DNA from: a virus
Strand: one strand, 5' to 3'
Virus record (IMG/VR): IMGVR_UViG_3300046459_000427
Span: 40,854 to 104,853 of that record
DNA length: 64,000 bases
In this document: positions 23,376 to 30,610 of the stretch, piece by piece
How positions within the stretch are numbered: the first letter of the stretch is position 1
How the letters are laid out: each line of letters starts with the position of its first letter
Position numbers and translations under genes: made by a program
The notes under the pieces: model-generated
What the model was told of the DNA's origin: nothing
Database searches by the model: none
What the model saw: only the letters and a program-made list of their open reading frames with translations

Positions 23376-24332
23376 TTAGAACCGTGCGAGCACGGATGAG
23401 TAGGCGTTGTCGACGGCGTAGGTGATCTCGCTGTCGGTCATGTCTCCGGGGTCCTTGGCGGACGTCTTGGAGTAGTCGAGGAAGCGCAGGGTCAGGCCTC
23501 GGCCGGTCCACTCCTTGCGCAGCCGGGCGCAGGCCTCGGTCCCGGCCTTGTCGTTGTCAAGGGCGATGACGACGGTGTCGAAGTGGTCGCGGATCAGGGA
23601 CATCTGGGCGTCGGAGACTCCGGCGCCGAAGGAGGCCAGCCCGGCCTTGTATCCCGCCGCGTGCAGCCGGGCCACGTCGAGAGGCGACTCGACCAGGATG
23701 GCGAGGTCGTCCTCGTAGGTATGAAGCCCGAAGAGGGTCTTCGACTTCGTCATGGAGTTGGGCCGGTTGCGGAAGTAGCGGGAGTTCTTCTCCTGCCAGC
23801 CCCAGAGCATGCCCGTCTCCGGGCAGCGGACCGGGACGATCCACATCTCGCGCTTGGCGTCCCACAGGACCTCGCAGGCGTCCGCGCTGGCGGGCCAGAA
23901 CTTCCGCTCTACGCACTCCTCGTAGGGCGGGGAGACGAACAGGGCCAGGGAGGCCTCATTGATGTGCTTGGTCGTGTCGACCTGGCTGGGCTGCTTCTTC
24001 GCCAGGAACCGCTTCACCCGCTCGATGCCGCCACGGGAGCGGACCCAGGCGACTGCGTCGGCGTGCGGGATGTCCAGGACGTCGCGGACGAGGACGACGA
24101 ACGGTCCTCGGTATCCGCAGGAGAAGCAGTTGAAATATCCTTCGTCGGATCGAATAGAAAATGATGGGTGCTTGTCTTTCTTTCCGGTGCGCGCCTCATG
24201 CATGGGGCACGGCATGTGAATCTCGTACTCCTGGACCTTGTAGTCCAGGCCGATCTCGTCCAGGCAGGCGATTACGTTGCCGGGAATGGGGGTGCCTACG
24301 GCATCCCATCCCTTGGCCTTCGCTCGAACCAT
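23376..24332 (-). CDS. dnaG-like: DNA primase (DnaG-type)
   Basis: 318 aa with a CHC2-type zinc finger (CPMH at about 42 and CFSCGYRG at about 69) and a TOPRIM core: VESPLDVARL (metal-binding Glu) and VVIALDNDKAGTEAC (DxD). It makes RNA primers at the fork with the DnaB-like helicase coded just downstream in the order of replication genes. It is shorter than host DnaG because the C-terminal helicase-binding domain is missing. A Leu-His-Thr copy (FGLHTYEDD) immediately precedes the TOPRIM core. Confidence 0.92.
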   Translation of the reverse strand: MVRAKAKGWDAVGTPIPGNVIACLDEIGLDYKVQEYEIHMPCPMHEARTGKKDKHPSFSIRSDEGYFNCFSCGYRGPFVVLVRDVLDIPHADAVAWVRSRGGIERVKRFLAKKQPSQVDTTKHINEASLALFVSPPYEECVERKFWPASADACEVLWDAKREMWIVPVRCPETGMLWGWQEKNSRYFRNRPNSMTKSKTLFGLHTYEDDLAILVESPLDVARLHAAGYKAGLASFGAGVSDAQMSLIRDHFDTVVIALDNDKAGTEACARLRKEWTGRGLTLRFLDYSKTSAKDPGDMTDSEITYAVDNAYSSVLARF

Positions 24333-24337
24333 TACTG

Positions 24338-24580
24338 CTACCTCATTCCCAGTCGGGCACGCATTGCCCAGTAGATATCCTGCGAATCCCGGCGATCCCA
24401 GAAGGTGCCATAGATGGTGTAGTCGAAGCCGTGCATTCCCCGGAGTTTGTACGCCTGTTCCACGTACGTGAGATTCCAGTCACGGGGATTTCGGTCGTTC
24501 TCGCGGCACCAGAAGAGGAATTCCCGGTAGTTCCCGGCGAGGACCACCAGCCGGGGCTCAGAAGGCGCCGACGTATCCAT
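24338..24580 (-). CDS. Hypothetical protein, 80 aa
   Basis: Contains VVLAGNYREFLFWCREN, LTYVEQAYKLRGMHGFDYTI and GTFWDRRDSQDIYWAMRARL. Proteins with this AGN...F...LRG...GTFW.R pattern are widespread small actinophage proteins near primase and helicase genes, without known function. It overlaps the helicase gene by 23 bases. Confidence 0.75.
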   Translation of the reverse strand: MDTSAPSEPRLVVLAGNYREFLFWCRENDRNPRDWNLTYVEQAYKLRGMHGFDYTIYGTFWDRRDSQDIYWAMRARLGMR

Positions 24581-25823
24581 CGGTGTTCTCCTCGTCCATG
24601 GCGAACGGGTCCTCGTTCAGTTCCTCGAACTTGCCGGTCTCCCAGTCCCACTGGCAGTAGGTCTCCAGGGGCGGGCAGTTTCGGGCCAGGACGACCTTGA
24701 TCTTGTTGATGTTCGCGTCCTCGGTGGACTCGACACCGAGGATCACGTCGGAGTCCTGGGCGAAGGAGGACGAATACCCGATGGAGTCGGATGTGATGCC
24801 CTTCTTCTTGTTCATCTTCCATTCCAGGACCTGCGTGGAAATGACGATCGGGAGTTGCAGGTTCTTCGCCATGCGCTTGAATCCCCGGGTGAGGTTAGTG
24901 AGCGCCTGACTGGATCCCTGAGCCTCGCCGAGTTCGTCCTGCATCATGTAGATGCCGTCCACGAATACGATCGTCGGCCGGATGTTGTCGATCTTCGACT
25001 GGACACCGGTAAGTGTCGTCGCACTCATGGAGTCCGAGGAAAGGAAGAACGAGGGCATGGCCTCGATTTCCCGAAGAGCCCTTTCGAGTTTGTCCCACTC
25101 GGCTTTCTTTAGCGTGCCGTTCCGCAGCCGGGCGTGAGAAATCCCCGCGCGGATGGCGTCGAAGCGCTCCTCCTGCTCCTCGTTGCTCATCTCGAAGCCG
25201 ATGAACAGCGGGCGCTCGCCGTGCAGGTGCGCAGCCATGGCGGCCAGCAGCAGCAGGGTCGACTTACCGGCCTTCGGCGGGCCGACGAAGGTGACCAACT
25301 GTTCCTTCTGGAGGCCCTGGGTGGCCCTGTCGATCGTGTTGAAGCCGGTGGGGATGCCCCGGAGCCCGTCGGGCAGGTCCTTGAGCGTGAGGTAGCGCGC
25401 AAGGCGTGCCTGGCCGGTCTCGGTCAGGTCGGTGTCGCGGGCGTTGGGTACTGCCGAGGCGATGGAGGCCAGCGTGCGCGCGAGCGCTTCCATGGCGCCG
25501 TTGGCGTTGCCCTCTTCGTGTGCGTCGACCGAGTCGGCCAGGCCCTGCTCCAGCAGGGCCAAAGTATGAAGTTCCCGCAGCCGGTCAGTCAGCACGTTCA
25601 TGCTGTCCTCGACCTTGACGAACCGGTAGGTCGGGAAGTCCGTCTTGATCGTGGCCAGGGACGGGACCTCGCCGTAGGTGCCCTTGTGCCGCAGGATCGC
25701 CTTGAAGACGGCCTTGTTGTCGGGGTCGCCGAAGAAGTCGGGGGTGATGCCCGCGTCCGCTACGTCGGCCAGGTCCTTGTCCTGGATGACGCGGGAGACG
25801 AGCAACCGCTCGAAGTCCGCCAC
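24558..25823 (-). CDS. dnaB-like: DnaB-like replicative helicase
   Basis: 421 aa from GTG at 25823, which overlaps the upstream TAG (TAGTG) and has GGAG 7 bases upstream. The N-terminal domain (1-130) is helical and carries the Leu-His-Thr element. The RecA-like motor domain has Walker A FVGPPKAGKSTLLLLAAMAA (about 183), then FIGFEMSNEE and Walker B PTIVFVDGIYMMQD, then NLQLPIVISTQ. It unwinds DNA ahead of the polymerase. It is loaded, by inference, by the DnaC-like protein at 26501-27160. Confidence 0.88.
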   Translation of the reverse strand: MADFERLLVSRVIQDKDLADVADAGITPDFFGDPDNKAVFKAILRHKGTYGEVPSLATIKTDFPTYRFVKVEDSMNVLTDRLRELHTLALLEQGLADSVDAHEEGNANGAMEALARTLASIASAVPNARDTDLTETGQARLARYLTLKDLPDGLRGIPTGFNTIDRATQGLQKEQLVTFVGPPKAGKSTLLLLAAMAAHLHGERPLFIGFEMSNEEQEERFDAIRAGISHARLRNGTLKKAEWDKLERALREIEAMPSFFLSSDSMSATTLTGVQSKIDNIRPTIVFVDGIYMMQDELGEAQGSSQALTNLTRGFKRMAKNLQLPIVISTQVLEWKMNKKKGITSDSIGYSSSFAQDSDVILGVESTEDANINKIKVVLARNCPPLETYCQWDWETGKFEELNEDPFAMDEENTDGYVGAF

Positions 25824-26266
25824 TACATTGCTCCGATCAGGGTGGTGGGTACGGCCGGGAGCATGCGTCCCTTGCTGCCGTAGATCAGGTGGTTTTCGTT
25901 GTCGAAGATCGCGGCGACGTCCGGCATGTGCGCCAGGCGGCGGGCCAGCTTCTTCGGTTCGTCGGCCCAGATGCGGCCGATGGGCAGGCCCTCGATGTCC
26001 AGGCGCCATTCCAGGGCCTCGGCGAACTCGTCGCCCAGGTAGGTGATGACGTCGACCGAGTACCGGTGGCGCCAGACCGTGTCCCAGATGACGTGGGCCA
26101 GCGGCTCGTTGATCTCGTAGGCCTTCACCGCGCGCTTCCACTGGTGTGCCCGCCGCGCCACGGCTTCGCCAGCTCGGGTGCGGGAGGTGGGCAGGTTGCC
26201 CAGGAGGCCTTCGAAGACGACGACCAGGCGCGGGGAGACCTCGTTGCTTATGTCCCCGCCCTGCAT
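25823..26266 (-). CDS. Hypothetical protein, 147 aa
   Basis: Reads VSPRLVVVFEGLLGNLPTSR, then WDTVWRHRYSVDVITYLGDE and RIWADEPKKLARRLAHMPDV, ending in AIFDNENHLIYGSKGRML. No family can be named with confidence, although VVFEGLLG.. and the Asp-containing strands are reminiscent of small HAD-like phosphatases. It is coupled to the helicase gene and is likely co-regulated with replication. Confidence 0.7.
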   Translation of the reverse strand: MQGGDISNEVSPRLVVVFEGLLGNLPTSRTRAGEAVARRAHQWKRAVKAYEINEPLAHVIWDTVWRHRYSVDVITYLGDEFAEALEWRLDIEGLPIGRIWADEPKKLARRLAHMPDVAAIFDNENHLIYGSKGRMLPAVPTTLIGAM

Positions 26267-26511
26267 CAGGTTCGCTCCGCGTCCGCGCGGAGCCAGATAT
26301 GAAGCCGGTTGCCCCGGACCTCGCGCCGGTCGCTGTAGCGGAAGGGCCGGAAGCCGAGGCTCTTGGCGCGGGCCCAGGCCAGTCGCTTCAGCAGGCTGAC
26401 GGTGTGCTGCTGTTCGGGGAACCGTCCGGTCGCCGTACCCGGGATCTCGTCTTTGTAGACAACTGACAAAACCTCGTCCTCGAAGGGGAGGACCATCTGC
26501 TCATGCTGCAC
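26266..26511 (-). CDS. Hypothetical protein, 81 aa
   Basis: GTG at 26511 overlaps the end of the helicase loader gene by 11 bases. The product is basic in its second half (LLKRLAWARAKSLGFRPFRY) and ends with a Leu-His-Ile copy of the dispersed element followed by WLRADAERT. No family is recognised. Confidence 0.65.
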   Translation of the reverse strand: MQHEQMVLPFEDEVLSVVYKDEIPGTATGRFPEQQHTVSLLKRLAWARAKSLGFRPFRYSDRREVRGNRLHIWLRADAERT

Positions 26512-27160
26512 GGCGGTCTCCTCCGACGATCGTGAGGTGGGTGAAGGCCTCCTGGATGAAGGAGCCCATCGTGGGGTTGTAGACGGCGCCCCACTCCCGG
26601 GGCGGGAGGTTCGAGGTCACCAGGGTGGGCAGGGCCTCGCGGTGGCGCTGGCGCAGGAGGGTGTCGAGCAGGCCCTCGGCGTAGCCGGTCTTGGTGCGGT
26701 GCTCCTTGCCGACGTCGTCCAGGAGGAGGACGGGGGCCTTCTCGGCCGCGACGATCTTGTCCTGGATCTCCCACCAGCGGGCGACGGCTTCGGGCTCGTG
26801 CCGGTCCTGGAGGCCCATCTTCTCGATGGAGTCCTTCACGAAGTCGGCGTAGGCCAGCCAGTGGACCGGCAGGCGCTTCTCGAAGTAGACGTCCAGCAGC
26901 GTGGCGGTGGCCAGGGAGGTCTTGCCGGTGCCGGGCGGGCCGACGAACAGCAGCCCCTTGCCGATGGCGCTCCAGTCCTCGGGGTACTGGTCGAGCGGGC
27001 GCTTGTCGGTGACGTAGTGGTCGCGCAGGTCGTCGAGCCAGGTCTGGCAGACGGCGCGCTGCGGGGCGTCTCCCAGGGCCTTGAGCCGCAGGTGGCGGTA
27101 GTGCGCCGGGATGCCGTACTCCTTCAGCCGCAAGGCGTGGACGCGGGGGTCTGTCGCCAT
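26501..27160 (-). CDS. dnaC-like: DnaC/DnaI-like helicase loader (AAA+)
   Basis: 219 aa from ATG at 27160, with AGGAGGT 8 bases upstream. Walker A LFVGPPGTGKTSLATATLLD (about 70-89), Walker B VLLLDDVGKEH, and sensor-type PTLVTSNLPPREW are typical of DnaC-family helicase loaders. It would deliver the DnaB-like helicase to an origin opened by the initiator encoded directly upstream in transcription order. The longer frame upstream of 27160 is not coding. Confidence 0.9.
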   Translation of the reverse strand: MATDPRVHALRLKEYGIPAHYRHLRLKALGDAPQRAVCQTWLDDLRDHYVTDKRPLDQYPEDWSAIGKGLLFVGPPGTGKTSLATATLLDVYFEKRLPVHWLAYADFVKDSIEKMGLQDRHEPEAVARWWEIQDKIVAAEKAPVLLLDDVGKEHRTKTGYAEGLLDTLLRQRHREALPTLVTSNLPPREWGAVYNPTMGSFIQEAFTHLTIVGGDRRAA

Positions 27161-27243
27161 GGTGGGTACCTCCTGTGGTGGTGGGTCAACGCTCAGCAGG
27201 CTACCACAGTTATTGCTTCTTGAATACGGCTTCGGAACGAGTA

Positions 27244-27273
27244 AGGGGCGGACCGCCGTAGCAGCCCGCCCCT
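27244..27273. terminator. Hairpin after the initiator gene
   Basis: Eight-base inverted repeat AGGGGCGG (27244-27251) and CCGCCCCT (27266-27273) immediately after the leftward initiator-like gene. It probably separates that gene from the helicase loader operon, which then needs its own promoter in 27161-27243. In that gap I see only a weak -10-like TAGCCT and a GAAGCCGTAT string. Confidence 0.5.
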
Positions 27274-27282
27274 GTAGGTCGG

Positions 27283-28290
27283 TCAGGACCAGTAGTCCTC
27301 GTTGAACCGGTTGTCTTCCATCGCGCTGGCGGCCTTGCCCAGCCTCTGGGCCAGCAGCCCACGGGCGGCCAGGAAGTCCTTCCAGGCGACCACGTTGTCC
27401 GAGCGCTGCCAGGACGACGACCAGTAGGTGATGATCATCTGCCGGATCTCGTCCCGCTCCATGCCCTGCGCCATCCACCGGCCGAAGTTGCCGGTGAGCG
27501 CCGAGAGGTTGGTCGTTCCGGGTACCGGATGGCCGACCTCCTGGGCTCTCTTGTCGAAGAACAGCGCCAGTTCCTCTGAAGGCCTCTGGGAGCGCTTCTT
27601 GGGAGGCCGCCGGACCGGAGGGGCCGGGGAGTCCTCCGAGGCCGGGAGATCGCCGTAGAGAGTGAACGACGGGGTGTTCTCTTCCAGAGCCTGCGAGACC
27701 ACGTAGGCCGGGTCGAGTTCCATCTCCGCCTGAGCCTGCTCCTCGGCCACCTGCTTCCGGGACTTCTTCCGGCCGCCACGCTTAGGTGCCGCGACCGCTC
27801 CCCAGCCCTTGGCTCCCGGCCTGGTCACAGGTTCCTCTTCCAGGGCGTCGCCCTGGAGATACGAAGTATCTCTATTACTTCTAGTAGGGATATTGGGGTT
27901 GGATGAAAGATCTGCACCCTGCAAATTTTGCAGGGGGGTCTTGTCCTGATTTGGACCATGCAAATTCTGCATGTCAACTACTCCCGCAACCGGCGCTTCG
28001 AGCCACTCCTCCACGGGGCGAATCCTGCGGACCACGGACGCGTACAGCGCGGCCTCGGGCGGCGCTTCTGCCTTCGGCACGGCCTCGATGATGCTCCGCT
28101 TCTCCAGGTTCCGCAGACAGTTGTAGACGCTGCGTTCGGACATGCGGGTGCGCTTGGCCAGGGTCTTGACGGACTCCCACATCATGCGGTGGTCGTCTCC
28201 TGCCGCGTCTGCGATACGCAGCAGCACCAGCAGGTCTCCATTGCCGACGGGGGCGTACTGCCACACCTCGGACATGATCAGGATGCTCAC
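27283..28290 (-). CDS. Winged-helix replication initiator-like protein
   Basis: 335 aa from GTG at 28290, overlapping the stop of a 15-codon leader ORF (GTGA). The N-terminal 100 residues form a winged helix (WESVKTLAKRTRMSERSVYN, then CLRNLEKRSII). A polar linker follows, coded by an AT-rich stretch with palindromes, then a basic segment (PKRGGRKKSRKQ). The C-terminal domain is LTGNFGRWMAQGMERDEIRQ and IITYWSSSWQ. Arrangement and position upstream of loader and helicase resemble lambda O/DnaD-type initiators whose gene contains the origin. The role is inferred. Confidence 0.75.
   Translation of the reverse strand: MSILIMSEVWQYAPVGNGDLLVLLRIADAAGDDHRMMWESVKTLAKRTRMSERSVYNCLRNLEKRSIIEAVPKAEAPPEAALYASVVRRIRPVEEWLEAPVAGVVDMQNLHGPNQDKTPLQNLQGADLSSNPNIPTRSNRDTSYLQGDALEEEPVTRPGAKGWGAVAAPKRGGRKKSRKQVAEEQAQAEMELDPAYVVSQALEENTPSFTLYGDLPASEDSPAPPVRRPPKKRSQRPSEELALFFDKRAQEVGHPVPGTTNLSALTGNFGRWMAQGMERDEIRQMIITYWSSSWQRSDNVVAWKDFLAARGLLAQRLGKAASAMEDNRFNEDYWS
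27856..27973. other. Probable origin of replication inside the initiator gene
   Basis: This stretch is much richer in A and T than its surroundings and holds three palindromes: GAGATAC-GAA-GTATCTC (27856-27872), CCCTGCAAA-T-TTTGCAGGG (27917-27935) and CATGCA-AATTC-TGCATG (27957-27973). The last two share TGCAAATTYTGCA and are centred 39 bases apart, close to four helical turns. Initiator-binding iterons plus an AT-rich patch inside the initiator gene is the lambda-type origin layout. No replication data are available. Confidence 0.55.
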
Positions 28291-28334
28291 TCGGCGGCTC
28301 CGAGCAAGCGATAAGTATGAAGCGATATCCCCAT
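28287..28334 (-). CDS. Leader ORF MGISLHTYRLLGAAE upstream of the initiator gene
   Basis: A 15-codon ORF starts at ATG 28334 and its TGA overlaps the GTG of the initiator gene (GTGA). Codons 5-7 are a copy of the dispersed element in the CTT-CAT-ACT frame. A TAGCAT hexamer that could be a -10 box overlaps its start codon, so the transcript may begin very near it. The ribosome binding site is weak. Translation is unproven. Confidence 0.4.
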   Translation of the reverse strand: MGISLHTYRLLGAAE

Positions 28335-28387
28335 GCTAGGGTCTCTCTCATCTCGGGGTTTGTGGTGGGCCTCGGGGTGTGGTGGGC

Positions 28388-28443
28388 AAAGGCCCCCGGC
28401 AGTGGCTTGAAGGTCTTGAACCTCGCCAGCGCCGGGGGCCTTT
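28388..28443. terminator. Strong bidirectional terminator
   Basis: Perfect 13-base inverted repeat AAAGGCCCCCGGC (28388-28400) and GCCGGGGGCCTTT (28431-28443), loop 30 bases, flanked by A and T runs. It ends the leftward transcript of the charged protein gene that stops at 28451. Confidence 0.75.
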
Positions 28444-28450
28444 GCGTTAC

Positions 28451-29680
28451 TCACTCCGTGTCGAAGTCGAGGCCCTTCTCCTCGATCTCCGCCCGGGTCA
28501 GGTGGACGACCTTCTGTCCGGCCGGTATCCGGCCACGGCCGCGACGGCTGTAGTTGCCCTTGTCGTCGACCAGGAATGCGAACGTCTTGGACTCGTCGCG
28601 CGGACGGCCACGGCGGCGCGGCTTGTCCCCGGACTCCTGCTCCTCGGACTGCTCGGGCTTCTTCGCTTCCTCGTCGTGGACCTTGTCGGCCACGATATGA
28701 AGCGCCTTGGCGAGCAGTTCCGTCAGCGGGCGCTCACGCACCTCGTCGGACTGGTTGGCCAGCGCGTTGCGCTCGTCCTCCAGGCGGAGGTACTTGTAGG
28801 CACCCTCCAAAGCGGAGCCGATGAGCAGCAGGTCGATCTCCGGTTCGGCGACCGGCTTGGTCTCCCGCTGGGCCTTCTGTGCGGCCTGGTTGACCTGACG
28901 CTCCAGGTCCTCGTCCTTCTCCTGCTCCGCGATGTCCTGCTCGACCGGGTCCGCCTCGGGCTCCGGCTCGGGCTGGGTCTTGCGGCGCGAGCGGCCACGC
29001 TTCGGCTCTTCGGGCTCCGGCTGCGGTTCCGGCTTCGGTTCGGGCTTGACCTCGTCGTCCTCGGTCAGCGGCTCCTCTTCCACCTCGACCGGCTCGGGCT
29101 CGGCGCGGCGACCGCGACGGCGGCCACGCTTCGGCGCCTCCGGCTCGGGCTCCGGCTCCGGCTCGGGAGCGGGGGCAGCCTCGGGCTCGCTGGCGAAGGA
29201 GATGTCGTCGAGTCCGGCGGTGAGGTCCTTGGCCTTGATCCCGGCGGCCTCGGCCGCGTCGAGGAGGAGTTCGGCTTCCTCGCTGCCCTCGTCGCCCCAC
29301 AGGAGGATGACGTGGGCGTCGCCCTGGGTGTCGGCGTTCTTCAGCAGGTCGACGATCCCGGCGGTGACGTTGGCCGTGCGTACGACTTCTTCGGCGTCCT
29401 TGAGGATGCTGTCCACGGCACGGCTCTTCTCGCCGTCGGTGACCGCGATGAACGGGATGTCCGCGTACTCCGACCACTCCAGCACGGCCTCCAGGCCGTC
29501 GGACAGGTGCTTCTTGGTGATCGGGAGGATGAGGGTGACTTCGCGCTCGGTGGGCTCGGGGAAGCCGTCGGCGTCGTCCTCGCCGAGGCCCACGAAGTCG
29601 TTCAGCAGGCCCTTGATGTTGTCGATGTCGGTGTCGGCGGAGCCAGCGAAGGCAAGGGCGATGGGGTCGATGCTGCTCAA
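28451..29680 (-). CDS. Charged Pro/Glu-rich protein, 409 aa
   Basis: I choose TTG at 29680 because AGGAG lies 5 bases upstream; the longer frame lacks a site. Residues 1-190 look like a folded alpha/beta domain (LTLILPITKKHLSDGLEAVL-type strand and helix, HVILLWGDEGSEEAELLLDA). The middle (about 195-300) is a long run of Pro-Glu repeats with three basic RGRR/RSRR patches. The C-terminus has RRRGRPRDESKTFAFLVDD, an AT-hook-like GRP and RGRGRIPAGQKVVHLT. It may be a phage nucleoid or scaffolding protein. A Leu-His-Ile element copy lies near residue 329. Confidence 0.7.
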   Translation of the reverse strand: MSSIDPIALAFAGSADTDIDNIKGLLNDFVGLGEDDADGFPEPTEREVTLILPITKKHLSDGLEAVLEWSEYADIPFIAVTDGEKSRAVDSILKDAEEVVRTANVTAGIVDLLKNADTQGDAHVILLWGDEGSEEAELLLDAAEAAGIKAKDLTAGLDDISFASEPEAAPAPEPEPEPEPEAPKRGRRRGRRAEPEPVEVEEEPLTEDDEVKPEPKPEPQPEPEEPKRGRSRRKTQPEPEPEADPVEQDIAEQEKDEDLERQVNQAAQKAQRETKPVAEPEIDLLLIGSALEGAYKYLRLEDERNALANQSDEVRERPLTELLAKALHIVADKVHDEEAKKPEQSEEQESGDKPRRRGRPRDESKTFAFLVDDKGNYSRRGRGRIPAGQKVVHLTRAEIEEKGLDFDTE

Positions 29681-29759
29681 GTCTGCTCCTGGTGTGGTGT
29701 GTTTGCCGCCTCGATCGGCGACGAGGAAGACGTTACCGGTTACGGCTTCTAAAAGCAAG

Positions 29760-29787
29760 AAATCCCCGCTTGTCTAGCGAGGATTTC
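29760..29787. terminator. Hairpin between the membrane-protein gene and the charged protein gene
   Basis: Ten-base inverted repeat with one mismatch, AAATCCCCGC (about 29760-29769) and GCGAGGATTT (about 29778-29787), with A and T flanks. It ends the leftward late transcript coming from the tail genes. Downstream, TTGCTT-17-TAACGT might be a weak promoter for the charged protein gene. Confidence 0.5.
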
Positions 29788-29801
29788 AAGTGGCTTGACA
29801 A

Positions 29802-30086
29802 TCAGGGCAGGTCAGGAACCCGCCTGCCGGTGGCCGGGTGCCGTCGGGGAAGCCGCAGCGGTGGGGCCTCCGTCCCCCCGCGCACCTGGAGATGCAGCCA
29901 CGCCACCGCTCCGGCAGCCGCCACGGCCGCGAGCCACGGCACGGGAAGCCGCTGGGCCTCGTAGGCCAGGCCGACCACCGCGAGCGGCTGGAGACCGGCA
30001 GGCAGGGAGAAGGGCAGGACCACCAGCAGCCACTCCCACGCGGTGAACGTGGCGAGGGCGATCAGCACGAAACGCAGCCAGTCCAT
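29802..30086 (-). CDS. Membrane protein, 94 aa, possible holin component
   Basis: Two or three hydrophobic segments: WLRFVLIALATFTAWEWLLV, PLAVVGLAYEAQ and VPWLAAVAAAGAVAWLHLQV, then a basic tail (LRLPRRHPATGRRVP). It is next to another membrane protein and follows the tail genes. That is a usual place for holin pairs in actinophages, but a pore function is only inferred. Confidence 0.65.
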   Translation of the reverse strand: MDWLRFVLIALATFTAWEWLLVVLPFSLPAGLQPLAVVGLAYEAQRLPVPWLAAVAAAGAVAWLHLQVRGGTEAPPLRLPRRHPATGRRVPDLP

Positions 30087-30089
30087 GAC

Positions 30090-30587
30090 TCAGACCGTCC
30101 TCGTGCCGAGTCCGCCGACCTTCGGCAGCACCGTGGTCGGTGGCGCCGGGTGCGCGGTGCGCAGCAGGACACCCTCCAGGGCCGTGACGATCTGCTGGAC
30201 GGCTTCGGGGCTCAAGGTGCTGGTAGGGGCGGTGACAGCCTCTTCGGTGTACTCCTCGACCGTCCCCGCCGGGATATGAAGCCGGGCCTCCGCCTCGGCG
30301 ACCAGCGTGTTCTGGAGCCGGGCGAACCAGGAGTACTTCTTCAGCAACGAGTGGTAGAAGGTCGTGCCCGACACCCAGGCCAGGAACGCCGCGACGACCG
30401 CTGGCGCCCAGTAGAAGTGCTCGGGGTGGGCCTGGTAGACGGCCCAGAAACCCGTGGCGACCGCGAGGACGGCATGTGCCGCGCCCTTGACCGTGCTGTT
30501 GGTGGACGGCTTGGAGAACAGGGCGACCACGGCCGGTAGGCCAAGGCCGACGACGAGGGATGACACGTCGGCGTAGTTGGTGAACAT
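30090..30587 (-). CDS. Holin-like membrane protein, 165 aa
   Basis: ATG at 30587. Three hydrophobic segments: VSSLVVGLGLPAVVALFSK, AHAVLAVATGFWAVYQA and WAPAVVAAFLAWVSGTTFYH, followed by a soluble helical tail with a Leu-His-Ile element copy. Actinophage holins often read LGLVLPL.V.L.TK...SS..KA; here LGLPAVVALFSKPSTNSTVK is close. It would permeabilise the membrane for the endolysin, although that gene is about 27 kb away in the window. Confidence 0.65.
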   Translation of the reverse strand: MFTNYADVSSLVVGLGLPAVVALFSKPSTNSTVKGAAHAVLAVATGFWAVYQAHPEHFYWAPAVVAAFLAWVSGTTFYHSLLKKYSWFARLQNTLVAEAEARLHIPAGTVEEYTEEAVTAPTSTLSPEAVQQIVTALEGVLLRTAHPAPPTTVLPKVGGLGTRTV

Positions 30588-30610
30588 GCTTGTCCTTTAC
30601 GGGTTCGCGG

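Noticed and set aside
27857-27866. GATACGAAGT in the initiator gene as an element copy
   Set aside because: Mismatch in the core and a different frame (Thr-Ser-Tyr); it is part of the palindrome at 27856-27872.
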